The notes below the pieces were generated by a model, which made no database searches, was not told where the DNA came from, and was given only the letters and a program-made list of their open reading frames with translations. Source: Pseudomonas tremae (GTDB lineage Bacteria > Pseudomonadota > Gammaproteobacteria > Pseudomonadales > Pseudomonadaceae). From it: a stretch of DNA of 64,000 nt. Positions 1 through 10,413 of this stretch are shown here, piece by piece (position 1 is the stretch's first letter; every line of letters begins with the position of its first letter). The stretch covers positions 62,001 to 126,000 of the forward strand of contig NZ_LJRO01000090.1 of NCBI RefSeq assembly GCF_001401155.1. Reading direction: 5' to 3'. A program made the translations under genes and the position numbers.

Positions 1-407
1 TGCGGGAAGCGCTCGCGAATGTCGACCGCTGTCAGCACTTCATGCTCTATACCATTGGCCTGGGCCAAGGCGATGGTCTTGTGGGTGAAGTCTTCGCTGT
101 CGTCAGGGTCGTAAGTCGGGCTTGATGTCATTACCAACACGCCGCATTGCTCGAAGAGTGATTCGCCGGTCATGGCTTCGAGTTCGCGCCAGATCATCTG
201 GGAGCGGCGCACCAGCGGCAGGTATTGCTCACCTTCGCCCGCCGAGAGGCGGGTAATGCGTGTATCGCCGTGGCTGGACCCCAAGGTGTGGGGTGGCTCG
301 TAGCGATCGACACCGATCACGTCAATGCCGGCTTTGGCGAGCTGGTAGACAGTGGCTGCCCCCATGGCACCCAAGCCAAGCACGGCTACCTTGCAGCGCT
401 GTTCCAT
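1..407 (-). CDS. FAD-dependent amine oxidase, sarcosine / N-methyltryptophan oxidase type (N-terminal part)
   Basis: The gene runs off the left edge, so only about 135 N-terminal residues are visible. The protein opens with an FAD/NAD Rossmann fold: a GxGxxG loop at residues 11-16 (GLGAMG) and the acidic residue D34 after the second strand. It then shows GSSHGDTRITRL, the flavin-binding signature of the monomeric sarcosine oxidase / SolA family, which oxidatively demethylates N-methyl amino acids. The start is ATG at 407, preceded by GAGG at a suitable distance. Family membership is clear; the substrate cannot be decided without the C-terminal half. It is read away from its neighbour at 855-2438. 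Confidence 0.8.
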   Translation of the reverse strand, partial: MEQRCKVAVLGLGAMGAATVYQLAKAGIDVIGVDRYEPPHTLGSSHGDTRITRLSAGEGEQYLPLVRRSQMIWRELEAMTGESLFEQCGVLVMTSSPTYDPDDSEDFTHKTIALAQANGIEHEVLTAVDIRERFP

Positions 408-854
408 CTTTCGTCTACCTCGAAAAAAGCAAGCATTTCAGGGGGATGGGTGTTTTGAATCAACAGTCAATAATGCTAAAGCATATGTCAAAGCGCAGTC
501 GCCGTGCGCTGTGCAGATTTCGACAATCGCCAAAAAATTTACGCTTGCACTGCCCAAGGTTTTTAAGTTCCGGAATCGATGAAAAGTTGTCCACGGAAAT
601 CGTGGGTATGTCTGTGGGTAACTTTTTGAAACCCTTGTTGCACGTGGCTTACAGTCGTGTGGTTATTTTATGAACAGCCTGTGAAACGCACCTGTATGGT
701 GCCGCAGACAGGTTGAAAAACAGGCGTGCCAGCGGCGACTGAACGCACAAAAACGAAATATTTTGGCTGGATGAGCGATCATTTTTTCATAAAAAAACGG
801 CGCCACTTTGTCCAGGTGGCGCCGCTTTTCGTCTCAGACGTTACAACTCAGCCA
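408..854. other. Intergenic region with a terminator and two inverted DnaA-box-like sites
   Basis: No convincing gene lies here; the open frames are short and lack ribosome binding sites. The right end holds the terminator of the aldehyde dehydrogenase gene. At 587-595 (TTGTCCACG) and, inverted, 613-621 (RC TTACCCACA) there are near matches to the DnaA box TTATNCACA, of which the second differs by one base. The upstream region of the oxidase gene is AT-rich around 430-480. Confidence 0.5.
791..825 (-). terminator. Rho-independent terminator of the aldehyde dehydrogenase gene
   Basis: A perfect 9-bp stem (CGGCGCCAC at 798-806 with GTGGCGCCG at 816-824) and a 9-base loop are followed, on the minus strand, by seven T residues (the A run at 791-797). 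It lies about 30 bp beyond the stop codon of the gene at 855-2438. Confidence 0.9.
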
Positions 855-2438
855 TTACACGACAGGCTGATCACTCCACTCACCGTTGACCAGGCGACGC
901 AAGCCCAGCGGGTTGGCGTTCTGCAGAGCAGGTGGCAACTGGCTGTCGGCGAGGTTCTGGTAGCAGACCGGGCGCAGGAAGCGATCGATGGCCAGAGTAC
1001 CTACCGAGGTACCTCGTGCATCCGAGGTTGCCGGGTAAGGACCACCGTGGACCATCGCTTCGCATACTTCCACACCGGTCGGGTAACCGTTGAACAGGAT
1101 GCGACCGACTTTTTCTTCCAGAATAGGCTGCAGCCAGTTGTATTGGCTGAGGTCAGCCGGTTCACCGATCACGGTAGCAGTCAGCTGTCCGCGCAAGGCC
1201 TGCAAGGCATCTTTAAGCTGTGCATCGTCAGCAACTTCGATGATCAGCGTGGTCGGGCCGAAGACTTCTTCCTGCAACAACTGATCGCCATTGAGTAGCA
1301 GGCTGACGTCCGCCTTGAACAGCTGTGCCTGAGCCTGCTTGCCTTCCTGCGGCTTGCCGGCCAGGTGGGTCACGCCGGCGTGCGACAACAGATGCTCGAC
1401 GCCCTTGCTGTAGCTACGCAGACCGCCTGCGTTAAGCATGGTCTGAGGTGCCTGACTGCCCATCTGTTCAGTGAGCTGTTCCACAAAAGTCGTGAACGCA
1501 GGAGAGCGCAGACCGATGACGACGCCCGGGTTGGTGCAGAATTGACCGGCACCCATCACGACAGAACCTGCAAGCTCCTTGGCCACGGTTTCTGAACGGG
1601 CCTGAAGGGCGCCGGGCAGAATGACGACAGGGTTGATGCTGGACATCTCGGCGAACACCGGAATAGGTTGCGGACGCTCGGCGGCCATTTTGCACAGGGC
1701 ATTGCCGCCATTCAGCGAGCCGGTAAAGCCGACCGCCTGAATGGCCGGGTGCTTGACCAGACCTTCGCCGACGCCGTTGCCGAAGATCATGTTGAACACA
1801 CCTTTCGGCATCTTGGTGCGCTCTGCGGCGCGGATGATGGCACTGGCTACCAGATCGGCAGTCGCCATGTGGCCGCTATGAGCTTTGAAGACGACCGGGC
1901 AACCGGCGGCCAGTGCGGCAGCGGTATCACCGCCAGCAGTAGAGAAGGCCAGCGGAAAGTTGCTGGCGCCAAACACGGCAACCGGGCCTACGCCGATGCG
2001 GTATTGGCGAAGGTCCACGCGCGGCAGCGGTTTACGGTCTGGCAGGGCGAGATCGATGCGAGCACCGACAAAATCACCACGGCGCAACACTTTGGCGAAC
2101 AAGCGCATCTGGCCGCTGGTGCGACCGCGCTCACCTTGAATTCGAGCCTGTGGCAGTGCGGTTTCCTGGCAGACAATGGCGACGAAATCGTCGCCCAACT
2201 GGTCAAGTTCATCGGCAATGGCGTCGAGGAACTCGGCGCGGCGGGCCGGGCTCAGCTGACGAAACTCAGGAAAAGCTGCTTTGGCAGCAAGGGCAGCAGC
2301 ATCGATTTCGCCGTCGGTGGCTTGGTGGAAGCTGTAGGGCAACTCTTCACCAGTGGTTGCATCCAGGCTCTTTTGCAGGCTTTGGCCGAGGGCACTGCGG
2401 CCGCCTGCGATAAAGTTCTGGCCAAGAATGTTAGGCAT
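855..2438 (-). CDS. Aldehyde dehydrogenase, alpha-ketoglutaric semialdehyde (2,5-dioxovalerate) type
   Basis: This 527-residue NAD(P)-dependent aldehyde dehydrogenase resembles the enzymes that oxidise alpha-ketoglutaric semialdehyde to 2-oxoglutarate, the last step of sugar-acid and hydroxyproline breakdown. The catalytic cysteine is C301 (GQFCTNP) and the general base E264 (FAEMSS); the FTGSLNGG nucleotide-binding turn lies between FGASNFP and the base. The reading frame extends upstream, but ATG at 2438 has an AGGAG box 8 bases away and matches the family N-terminus (MPNILGQNFIAGG). A LysR gene precedes it on the same strand and may control it. It fits the glucarate genes gudD/gudP 35 kb away, although no KdgD-type dehydratase is seen here. 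The exact substrate is inferred from family resemblance. Confidence 0.85.
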   Translation of the reverse strand: MPNILGQNFIAGGRSALGQSLQKSLDATTGEELPYSFHQATDGEIDAAALAAKAAFPEFRQLSPARRAEFLDAIADELDQLGDDFVAIVCQETALPQARIQGERGRTSGQMRLFAKVLRRGDFVGARIDLALPDRKPLPRVDLRQYRIGVGPVAVFGASNFPLAFSTAGGDTAAALAAGCPVVFKAHSGHMATADLVASAIIRAAERTKMPKGVFNMIFGNGVGEGLVKHPAIQAVGFTGSLNGGNALCKMAAERPQPIPVFAEMSSINPVVILPGALQARSETVAKELAGSVVMGAGQFCTNPGVVIGLRSPAFTTFVEQLTEQMGSQAPQTMLNAGGLRSYSKGVEHLLSHAGVTHLAGKPQEGKQAQAQLFKADVSLLLNGDQLLQEEVFGPTTLIIEVADDAQLKDALQALRGQLTATVIGEPADLSQYNWLQPILEEKVGRILFNGYPTGVEVCEAMVHGGPYPATSDARGTSVGTLAIDRFLRPVCYQNLADSQLPPALQNANPLGLRRLVNGEWSDQPVV

Positions 2439-2696
2439 CGGTATCTCCTGTTGTTTGATGTTGGAGGCGGGTACGAAGGCTCCGGACCGTGCGCTCCTTA
2501 TGGGTTGCCGAGTTGCTTTGCGGGTGACGGTGTTGCGGCATCTGTGAAGCCGGCCGCAATCATGTTCCATGAATTAGTGGGCAGTCATCGTACAACCTGA
2601 TTCGATGCCTATGCAACTGCCGGGCGATTTTGCCGCCGGCAATGCGCCTGCCGTTACCGCGTATCAACACGGTCATGCGCTTATGGTGATACGTCT

Positions 2697-3587
2697 TCAT
2701 GAACCTTTCAGGCGTTGTAGTGCATCCAGCACCTGACGCAGGGGTTTGCTGAGCGGCTTGTCCTGGCGCACCACAATGCCCAGAGTACGGCTTAAACCGG
2801 GCGTCAGCGAATGCACCTGCAGCCCGCGCCGGTGATGGACGGCAGCGACGGCCATGCGCGGCACGATGCTATAGCCCAAACCTGCAGCTACCATTTCCTT
2901 GATCGCCTCGATGCTACCGAGTTCCATCACAGGCTTGACGCGAATCCCTGACTGCAAAAACCACTCGTTGATCAGCAGACGCGTACTGCTCCCGGCTTCG
3001 AACACCACCAGAGGCAGCGGGTCAAGGTTCTGGGGTGTCATTCCGGTGTCGGGTAGAGACTGGCTGGTGGCAAAGATCGCCACGAATTCATCGTCGAGCA
3101 AGGGGCTGATGTCCAGGCTGCGTCCGGCTGCGGGGAGGGTGACCAGCGCAAGGTCCAGACGGTTTTCCTCGACTGCTTTAAGGATGCCATCTGTGTTGCC
3201 GGTGCTGACCCGCACATCCAGCTCGGGAAAACGCAGGCGCAGGGCTCGCAACACAGGCGGCAACAAGTGGATACAGGCGGTCGCGCCGGTGCCGATGGAG
3301 ACTTGCCCTGCAACGCCGCTGGCGTGACTGGACAAATCCAGCAAAGCCTCCTCGACCACAGCCTCGATGCGCACGATGTGCTCCAGCAGTGCCTTGCCGG
3401 CAGACGTCGGTTTAAGACGTTTGCCCACGCGCTCGATCAATTGCAGGTTCAATTGATCTTCCAGCTGGCGTACTTGCAGGCTCACGGCAGGCTGAGTCAG
3501 GTGCAGATGCTCGGCGGCGACAGAAAAACTGCCATGAGCGATGACCAGCGAAAACGTATGCAGATGGTTTAGATTCAGTCGGCGCAT
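2697..3587 (-). CDS. LysR-family transcriptional regulator
   Basis: A 296-residue LysR regulator. The N-terminal winged helix-turn-helix is plain (LNHLHTFSLVIAHGSF, then AAEHLHLTQPAVSLQVRQLE), followed by the two-lobed periplasmic-binding-protein-like effector domain from about residue 90. The frame stays open upstream of 3587, but the LysR fold begins at MRRLNLNH, so that ATG was chosen although its ribosome binding site is poor. It stands upstream of, and in the same direction as, the aldehyde dehydrogenase gene (258-bp gap) and divergent from the acetyltransferase gene at 3693. The effector and targets are unknown; the neighbouring dehydrogenase is the natural guess. Confidence 0.85.
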   Translation of the reverse strand: MRRLNLNHLHTFSLVIAHGSFSVAAEHLHLTQPAVSLQVRQLEDQLNLQLIERVGKRLKPTSAGKALLEHIVRIEAVVEEALLDLSSHASGVAGQVSIGTGATACIHLLPPVLRALRLRFPELDVRVSTGNTDGILKAVEENRLDLALVTLPAAGRSLDISPLLDDEFVAIFATSQSLPDTGMTPQNLDPLPLVVFEAGSSTRLLINEWFLQSGIRVKPVMELGSIEAIKEMVAAGLGYSIVPRMAVAAVHHRRGLQVHSLTPGLSRTLGIVVRQDKPLSKPLRQVLDALQRLKGS

Positions 3588-3692
3588 GGCAAAGTATTTC
3601 TTATGCTGTCGATGAAAAATCATAGCTTTTTTAATGTCGTAGCGGGCGGCATGATTACCGTCTTCTACCCAGAACTGCCCAAGAGCCCTGTG

Positions 3693-4232
3693 ATGATCCC
3701 GAAACTTATGCTGCGTGACGCCCTCGACGACGACATGCCTGCCGTCCAGACGATTTACGCCGACCATGTGCTGCACGGTATTTCCAGTTTCGAGCTTGAA
3801 CCCCCGAGCCTTGCCGAGCTGTTGCAGCGTCGCGCGCAGGTGCTCGCCAAAGGCCTGCCGTATCTGGTCGCCGAGCATGCGGGAGAGGTGGTGGGCTATG
3901 GCTACGTCACGCCTTATCGACCTCGTCCTGCCTACCGCTTCACTGTCGAAGATTCGGTGTATGTACGTGCTGGCATGGGCGGGCTGGGTATCGGCCATGC
4001 GCTGCTGGGCGAGCTGATCAAACGGTGCGAAACGGGTGGCTGGCGGCAGATGATCGCGGTGATCGGCAACAGCGAAAACATCGCCTCGTTGCGCTTGCAC
4101 GAGCGAATGGACTTTCGCCGGGTGGGGGTCTTCGAGTCGGTAGGGTTCAAGCACGGTCGTTGGGTGGACACCGTGTTGATGCAGAGGGCGTTGGGCGATG
4201 GCTCATGCAGCAGGCCTGGAGACCAGGCGTAA
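3693..4232 (+). CDS. GNAT-family N-acetyltransferase, phosphinothricin acetyltransferase-like
   Basis: A 179-residue GNAT acetyltransferase of the Pat/Bar-like (phosphinothricin, methionine sulfoximine) type. Typical segments are LRDALDDDMPAVQTIYADHV at the N-terminus, the SSFELEPPS loop, EDSVYVRAGMGGLGIGHALL (acetyl-CoA pyrophosphate loop, variant of R/Q-x-x-G-x-G/A) and GNSENIASLRLHERMDFRRV. Members acetylate the free amino group of glutamine-analogue toxins or methionine sulfone/sulfoximine. The start is uncertain: ATG at 3693 gives a family-length protein, while ATG codons at 3651 and 3708 are also in frame. It is transcribed divergently from the LysR gene. Confidence 0.8.
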   Translation: MIPKLMLRDALDDDMPAVQTIYADHVLHGISSFELEPPSLAELLQRRAQVLAKGLPYLVAEHAGEVVGYGYVTPYRPRPAYRFTVEDSVYVRAGMGGLGIGHALLGELIKRCETGGWRQMIAVIGNSENIASLRLHERMDFRRVGVFESVGFKHGRWVDTVLMQRALGDGSCSRPGDQA

Positions 4233-4466
4233 GAAGGGTGAAGGGCAGGGAACTGCCTAGCCTGACGGCTCGCGTCGCTGATCAGTCGCCTGAGTTTTCT
4301 GAATGCCGGGGGCTTTCGAGCTTCTGCCTGATGCGGCCAATGGGTTGCAATTTTGCGCCCACGCCACTGTAATACGTCAATAAATTGTCTGACAATCAGG
4401 TTTGTTGGCGTTGCCAGAGGCGTTCTGAATGGTTAGGGTATGCGGCTGTTGAAGAAGGAGCCCGAT

Positions 4467-5111
4467 ATGACTCGGCATGAACCCATGGAAACGGGAGCGG
4501 TAGCCATCCGACAGCGGCGTGCGCCCAAAGGCGAGAAACGTCGCGAAGAGTTGCTGGACGCCGCGTTGCAGATATTTTCCCTTGAGGGTTACACCGGCGC
4601 ATCTGTCGCCAAGGTGGCGGCTATCGTCGGAATCTCCGTCGCGGGTTTGCTGCACCACTTTCCGAGCAAGATCTCATTGTTGATGGGGGTGCTGGAGCGC
4701 CGTGATCAGGTCAACGCCCGGATTGCTGCCGAAGTCCGTACTGAAAACTCATTGACCGGCCTGCTCAACGGACTGCGTGCGATCAATCGCTCCAATGCCA
4801 CTGCACCGGGTGTAGTGCGTGCCTTTTCCATCCTCAACGCCGAAAGCCTGCTGGACAACCAGCCTGCCTATGAGTGGTTTCAGACGCGCTACGAGCGCAT
4901 CCATGCGCATTTGTTGAGTCAGTTTTCGGAATTGGTGGAACGAGGGGAAGTGCGAGCGGATGTGGATGTGTCAAAGGTGATCCAGCAGATCCTGGCCATG
5001 ATGGATGGCTTGCAGATTCAGTGGTTACGCTTTCCCGACCAACTGGATCTGGTCGAGTGTTTCGATGCCTACATTGCGCAGGTCGATGCAGCGGTAAGGG
5101 CTCGTCCCTGA
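4467..5111 (+). CDS. TetR-family transcriptional regulator
   Basis: A 214-residue TetR repressor. The N-terminal DNA-binding domain spans about residues 20-65 (EELLDAALQIFSLEGYTGAS, VAKVAAIVGISVAGLLHHF); the helical ligand domain that follows has no assigned ligand. The start at 4467 has GAAGGAG 8 bases upstream. The gene faces the beta-glucosidase gene tail to tail across 39 bp, so the regulator need not act on it. No adjacent transporter or enzyme identifies its target. Confidence 0.85.
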   Translation: MTRHEPMETGAVAIRQRRAPKGEKRREELLDAALQIFSLEGYTGASVAKVAAIVGISVAGLLHHFPSKISLLMGVLERRDQVNARIAAEVRTENSLTGLLNGLRAINRSNATAPGVVRAFSILNAESLLDNQPAYEWFQTRYERIHAHLLSQFSELVERGEVRADVDVSKVIQQILAMMDGLQIQWLRFPDQLDLVECFDAYIAQVDAAVRARP

Positions 5112-5120
5112 GCCTTTATT
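5099..5120 (+). terminator. Weak terminator at the end of the TetR gene
   Basis: GGCTC (5099-5103) pairs with GAGCC (5110-5114) around a 6-base loop and is followed by TTTATT. The hairpin includes the stop codon. A 5-bp stem makes this only a modest terminator. Confidence 0.4.
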
Positions 5121-5150
5121 CGTCCGTTTTTCAGTCAGTCAGCGTGATGC

Positions 5151-7892
5151 TTACTCGACGGTCTGCTTGAACACACCGCCAGTCTTGACCGGTGGCTTCT
5201 CGACCAGAACCGAGTTCAGCGCTGAACGTGGCAGCGGGTTGCTGCTGGTGGTCGACAGTTCCTGACGGAACGAGTTGACCAGCTTGGCGTTCAGGCGGAC
5301 GTCTTGCGACGAGGCACCGAGCGAGATGTTGAAGGTGTCGGCGTCGACCACCCACTGCTTGCTCTTCTCGTCGAAGTAGGCCAGCGAGCGATCATTCAGC
5401 TCGATGGTCACGCGCTTGCTTTCACCCGGCTTGAGGAACACCTTCTTGTAGCCTTTGAGTTCCTTGATCGGACGCTCGACTTTCGGGTTCTGCTGACCAA
5501 CGTACAGCTGCGCAACTTCCGAACCGCCCACCTTGCCAGTGTTGGTCAGGTCGAACGACACCTTGATCGGCGTATTGCCCACTGCAACGCCCGGCGTGAC
5601 CTTGATGTTGCTGTAACCGAAGGTGGTGTACGACAGGCCGTAACCGAACGGGTAGAGAGGCTTGATGCCTTTCTTCTCGTAACCGCGATAACCCAGCATC
5701 AGGTCATCCTTGTAATCCATGTCGGTCAGAGTGTTCTGATTGTCGAATTTCGGGAAGGATGCGTAGACAGGGTTGTCTTCGATATTGCGTTCGATACTGA
5801 TCGGCAGCTTGCCCGACGGGTTGACTTTGCCGAACAGAATCTCGGCCAGCGCCTGACCACCGTTCTGGCCCGGGTAGAAGGCGTGCAGAGCTACCGGAAC
5901 CTGTTCGATCCAGTCGCTCATCTTCAGACCGGTACCGCCGTACATGGTCACCACGGTGTTCGGGTTGACCTTGGCGATGTTCTGGATGAGCTCGTTCTGG
6001 AACTCAGGCAGATCGAAGCTGTGGTCGAAACCTTCACCTTCGTATTCGCTGCTGTTACCGACGGCAACCACGACGGCGTCGTAGCCGGACAGATCCTGCG
6101 GCGCGTTCAGCGAAGCCGAGCTCAACTGTACGCCCACCAGGCCGCCCATGGTCGACAGGTAGCCTGCACGACGCGAGTACTCGAGCTTCACGTCATAGGA
6201 CTGGCCCGCTTCCAGATTGACCTTGGCGAACTCTGGAATGGTTGGCGGGATGCTGTTGCCCGGCAATGGCTTGCCTTCACCGTTGTCGATGATTTTCTTG
6301 CCATTGACCCACAGGCGCACAGCACCGTCGGCGCGAACCTTGAACACCTGCTCGCCGCTCTGGGTCGGGGTGATCTTGCCGGTGTAGCGGATCGATGTCG
6401 ACGAAGTATCGCCATTCAGCTGGCTAGCGGTCGAACCTTTGCTGGTGTACGGATCGGACGTCGAGGTGTTGCTTTCGAACGGCAGGTTCTTGTCGTTGGC
6501 CCAGTCCAGATCAACGTGTTTTTCGGTACGGGTGACCGCTGCATCGCCGGACCAGTTGGTGTTGCTGAAGTACTCGGCTTTCATGCCTTGAACTTCGTTG
6601 CCAGCGGTGTCGGTGGTGGTCCAGGCAGAGGTGCTCGGATCCAGCGACAGCCCGTCGATGAACTCGACCTTGGCGTTAGGTGCCATTTGCTGCAGGCCGC
6701 TCAGCTCGCTGACGTAATGGCTGGCCATAACGTTGGCGCTGCCGAAACCGGTAGGCGGTGCGTATTTTGCCAAGGTGCCGACCACGGCGATTTTCTTGAC
6801 TTTCTGCTTGTCCAGCGGCAGCAGGTTGTCCTGGTTCTTCAGCAGCACGATACCTTCACGCGCAGCATTCAGAGCAACCTTGTTGCTGGTCGAGCTGTTC
6901 ATGTTGTGGGTGGTCAGCGGTGCTTTGCTGTCGAACTTGTACAGGTAGATCTGCTTGAGGATGCGGCGCACCTTGTCATCGATGGTCGCAGCGCTCAGGT
7001 CACCGGCGTCCAGATGCGGCTTCAGCACGGAGCTGTTCATCTGGTAGCCCATCATGTCCAGGTCGGTACCGGCACGAGCAGCGTTGAAGCCGTGAACCAC
7101 GGCGTTGTAGTCGCTCTGTACAAAGCCCTTGTAGCCCCATTCCTTCTTCAGGATCTGGGCGATCAGGTGCTCGCTTTCGCAAGCGAACTCACCGTTCACC
7201 TTCTGGAAGGCGCACATCATCATCGCAACGTTGCCGTTTTTCGAGGACGATTCGAAAGCAGGCAGCGACATTTCGCGCAGAACGCGTTCGCTCATCTTCT
7301 GGTCGAGATTGAAGCGGTTGCTTTCCTGGTCGTTAGCTGCGTAGTGCTTGGCGTTGGCCCACACACCACGAGACTGGATACCGTTGATCACGCCCGGTGC
7401 CAGGCTGGCGCCCAGGAACGGATCTTCGCCGGAGAGGTATTCGAATGCACGGCCGCCGTAAGGCATGCGGTACAGGTTGACGCCGGGGCCAGTGATGAAC
7501 TGGTAACCGCCGGTGGCAGTGTCATAGCCGAGTGCGCGACCCAGGTCGATGGCACGACGCGGGTTCCAGGTGGCTGCCAGGTTAGGACCGGACGGATAGA
7601 CCACGCCTTGATCGTTGCCTTCGCTGGTGTAACGCACACCGACGCCGCCATCGGCGCCGTGGATCTGCGGAACGCCATAGTTGGTCAGTGGCTTGACGTC
7701 CCAGCCGCCGGTGCCGCCGATGTAGGCCAGCTTTTCTTCCATGGTCATCTTGGCCAAGGTCTTTTGCGCGACTTTTTCAGCGCGATCTTCACGACCCTGC
7801 TGCACGGTCGCGTCAGCGGCGTACACCTGCGAAACCGCCAACGCGAGCAAGGCCAGAGCCGAGTGCGCGCCTATCATCTTTCGTTTGTTCAT
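5151..7892 (-). CDS. Secreted beta-glucosidase, glycoside hydrolase family 3, with PA14 domain
   Basis: A 913-residue exported glycosidase. A signal peptide (residues 1-25, ending AAD after SQVYA) is followed by the GH3 TIM-barrel domain (GADGGVGVRY, GPGVNLYRMPYGGRAFEYLSGE, NAKHYAANDQE), with the predicted nucleophile D261 in VQSDYNAV. The GH3 C-terminal domain is split by a PA14-type insertion of about residues 434-590 (MKAEYFSNTNWSGD ... VRADGAVRLWVNGKKI), a carbohydrate-binding beta-sandwich, and the chain ends in the fibronectin-III-like domain common in this family. It probably releases glucose or xylose from plant-derived beta-glycosides in the periplasm or outside. ATG at 7892 is preferred to an in-frame TTG 12 bases upstream because GGAGAG lies just before it. 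It stands alone on its strand. Confidence 0.9.
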   Translation of the reverse strand: MNKRKMIGAHSALALLALAVSQVYAADATVQQGREDRAEKVAQKTLAKMTMEEKLAYIGGTGGWDVKPLTNYGVPQIHGADGGVGVRYTSEGNDQGVVYPSGPNLAATWNPRRAIDLGRALGYDTATGGYQFITGPGVNLYRMPYGGRAFEYLSGEDPFLGASLAPGVINGIQSRGVWANAKHYAANDQESNRFNLDQKMSERVLREMSLPAFESSSKNGNVAMMMCAFQKVNGEFACESEHLIAQILKKEWGYKGFVQSDYNAVVHGFNAARAGTDLDMMGYQMNSSVLKPHLDAGDLSAATIDDKVRRILKQIYLYKFDSKAPLTTHNMNSSTSNKVALNAAREGIVLLKNQDNLLPLDKQKVKKIAVVGTLAKYAPPTGFGSANVMASHYVSELSGLQQMAPNAKVEFIDGLSLDPSTSAWTTTDTAGNEVQGMKAEYFSNTNWSGDAAVTRTEKHVDLDWANDKNLPFESNTSTSDPYTSKGSTASQLNGDTSSTSIRYTGKITPTQSGEQVFKVRADGAVRLWVNGKKIIDNGEGKPLPGNSIPPTIPEFAKVNLEAGQSYDVKLEYSRRAGYLSTMGGLVGVQLSSASLNAPQDLSGYDAVVVAVGNSSEYEGEGFDHSFDLPEFQNELIQNIAKVNPNTVVTMYGGTGLKMSDWIEQVPVALHAFYPGQNGGQALAEILFGKVNPSGKLPISIERNIEDNPVYASFPKFDNQNTLTDMDYKDDLMLGYRGYEKKGIKPLYPFGYGLSYTTFGYSNIKVTPGVAVGNTPIKVSFDLTNTGKVGGSEVAQLYVGQQNPKVERPIKELKGYKKVFLKPGESKRVTIELNDRSLAYFDEKSKQWVVDADTFNISLGASSQDVRLNAKLVNSFRQELSTTSSNPLPRSALNSVLVEKPPVKTGGVFKQTVE

Positions 7893-8386
7893 GCTGCTCT
7901 CCAACGGTATTTAGAATAACTGTTTGCCCGCGCTTACACGCCGGTTTAATGCGTCACAACTTGCCCATCGGCGTTTAATATTTTTTCAGGCAACGGTCAT
8001 CCGTTATCGCGTTTTACCCCCTGTTTGAAGGGGGCGATACAGGTCCGCTTAGTTAACACTTTTCTTTTAAATTGTTATGTTTTACTGCCTCTAAGGTGCC
8101 ATCATTTTGCTATCGCTAAATGGCGCCTCGGGTTTGTGAACGGTGACGATTAAGTCTAAAACAAGCCATAAATGTCAAACAAAAGCGTATTTTTCTTTAT
8201 TTTTGTCATTTTTCTGTGCAGATGAGGAACTCTTATTAAACCTACTGGTCGATTGGTTTAAGATTTTTCAGGATGAAGAAAGACAGCTCGCAAGTTGCCA
8301 TGCGTGCTGTTCGTTAATTCTTGCCCGTTTTTTATTGTGAGTGCTGCGTCGTGCAGTCTCCTGTGTTTTTCCGAGGAGTTATTAAA
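7893..8386. other. AT-rich intergenic region between the GH3 gene and the small secreted protein gene
   Basis: This 494-bp stretch is much richer in A and T than its surroundings, especially 8040-8340. It must hold the divergent promoters of both neighbours. Two hairpins are visible: CCCCCT (8017-8022) with AGGGGG (8029-8034), and AGGTGCCAT (8094-8102) with ATGGCGCCT (8120-8128), the latter a 9-bp stem with one G-U pair and a 17-base loop. Neither has a T tract. The open frame at 8143-8340 has no ribosome binding site and no recognisable product. Confidence 0.45.
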
Positions 8387-8605
8387 ATGAAGTTTTCCAT
8401 GATCAGTGCAGCGGTGGTTTTAGGTCTGGCCCTGAGTGGCGCAGCAGTTGCCGAAGAGTCGACAGACGCAGATGCCACTTCGGGTACTACCGATTCGACC
8501 GTGATGACCCAGACTCAGGACGCCAAAGCAGCTCAAAAACAAAAGACCGAACCCACAAAAGGTGGTCGCCCACAGAACGCAACCCCTCAAAAGCAGTCAA
8601 ACTGA
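8387..8605 (+). CDS. Small secreted polar protein, function unknown
   Basis: A 72-residue protein with a clear signal peptide (residues 1-21, cleavage after AVA in SGAAVAEEST) and a short, low-complexity, Thr/Asp/Gln/Lys-rich mature part of about 50 residues with no cysteine. The start at 8387 has GAGGAG 8 bases upstream. I do not recognise a named family. In build it resembles the two small exported proteins at 53053 and 53480: a signal peptide ending AxAxxST followed by a hydrophilic tail. It precedes the secretion operon in the same direction with a strong hairpin between them, so a shared transcript is possible. Confidence 0.7.
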   Translation: MKFSMISAAVVLGLALSGAAVAEESTDADATSGTTDSTVMTQTQDAKAAQKQKTEPTKGGRPQNATPQKQSN

Positions 8606-8626
8606 TCGTTTGAAGCCTTTGAGCGC

Positions 8627-8650
8627 AGCACTCTCCATGCGGAGAGTGCT
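8627..8650 (+). promoter_or_regulatory. Hairpin that encloses the gspE ribosome binding site
   Basis: AGCACTCTCC (8627-8636) pairs perfectly with GGAGAGTGCT (8641-8650) around the loop ATGC. The only good Shine-Dalgarno sequence for gspE, GGAGAG at 8641-8646, is in the 3' arm, 9 bases before the ATG at 8656. No T tract follows, so this looks more like a translation-blocking structure than a terminator for the upstream small gene, though a partial terminator role is possible. Confidence 0.55.
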
Positions 8651-8655
8651 GTAAT

Positions 8656-10409
<1,754 letters not shown>

Positions 10410-10413
<4 letters not shown>

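Noticed and set aside
587..621. Replication origin
   Set aside because: Only two imperfect DnaA-like sites, no AT-rich unwinding element and no dnaA/gidA-type neighbours.
260..673. Open frames at the left edge on the plus strand
   Set aside because: They overlap the start of the oxidase gene antisense and have no start signals.
1668..2600. 310-codon open frame antisense to the aldehyde dehydrogenase
   Set aside because: Shadow of the real gene; low-complexity Gly/Ala/Gln/His composition typical of antisense frames.
5304..7919. 871-codon open frame antisense to the GH3 gene
   Set aside because: It arises from the codon bias of the GC-rich GH3 gene on the other strand; the translation has no domain and no ribosome binding site.
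8143..8340. 65-codon open frame in the AT-rich gap
   Set aside because: No ribosome binding site and no recognisable product; long frames are not expected or meaningful in such AT-rich DNA.
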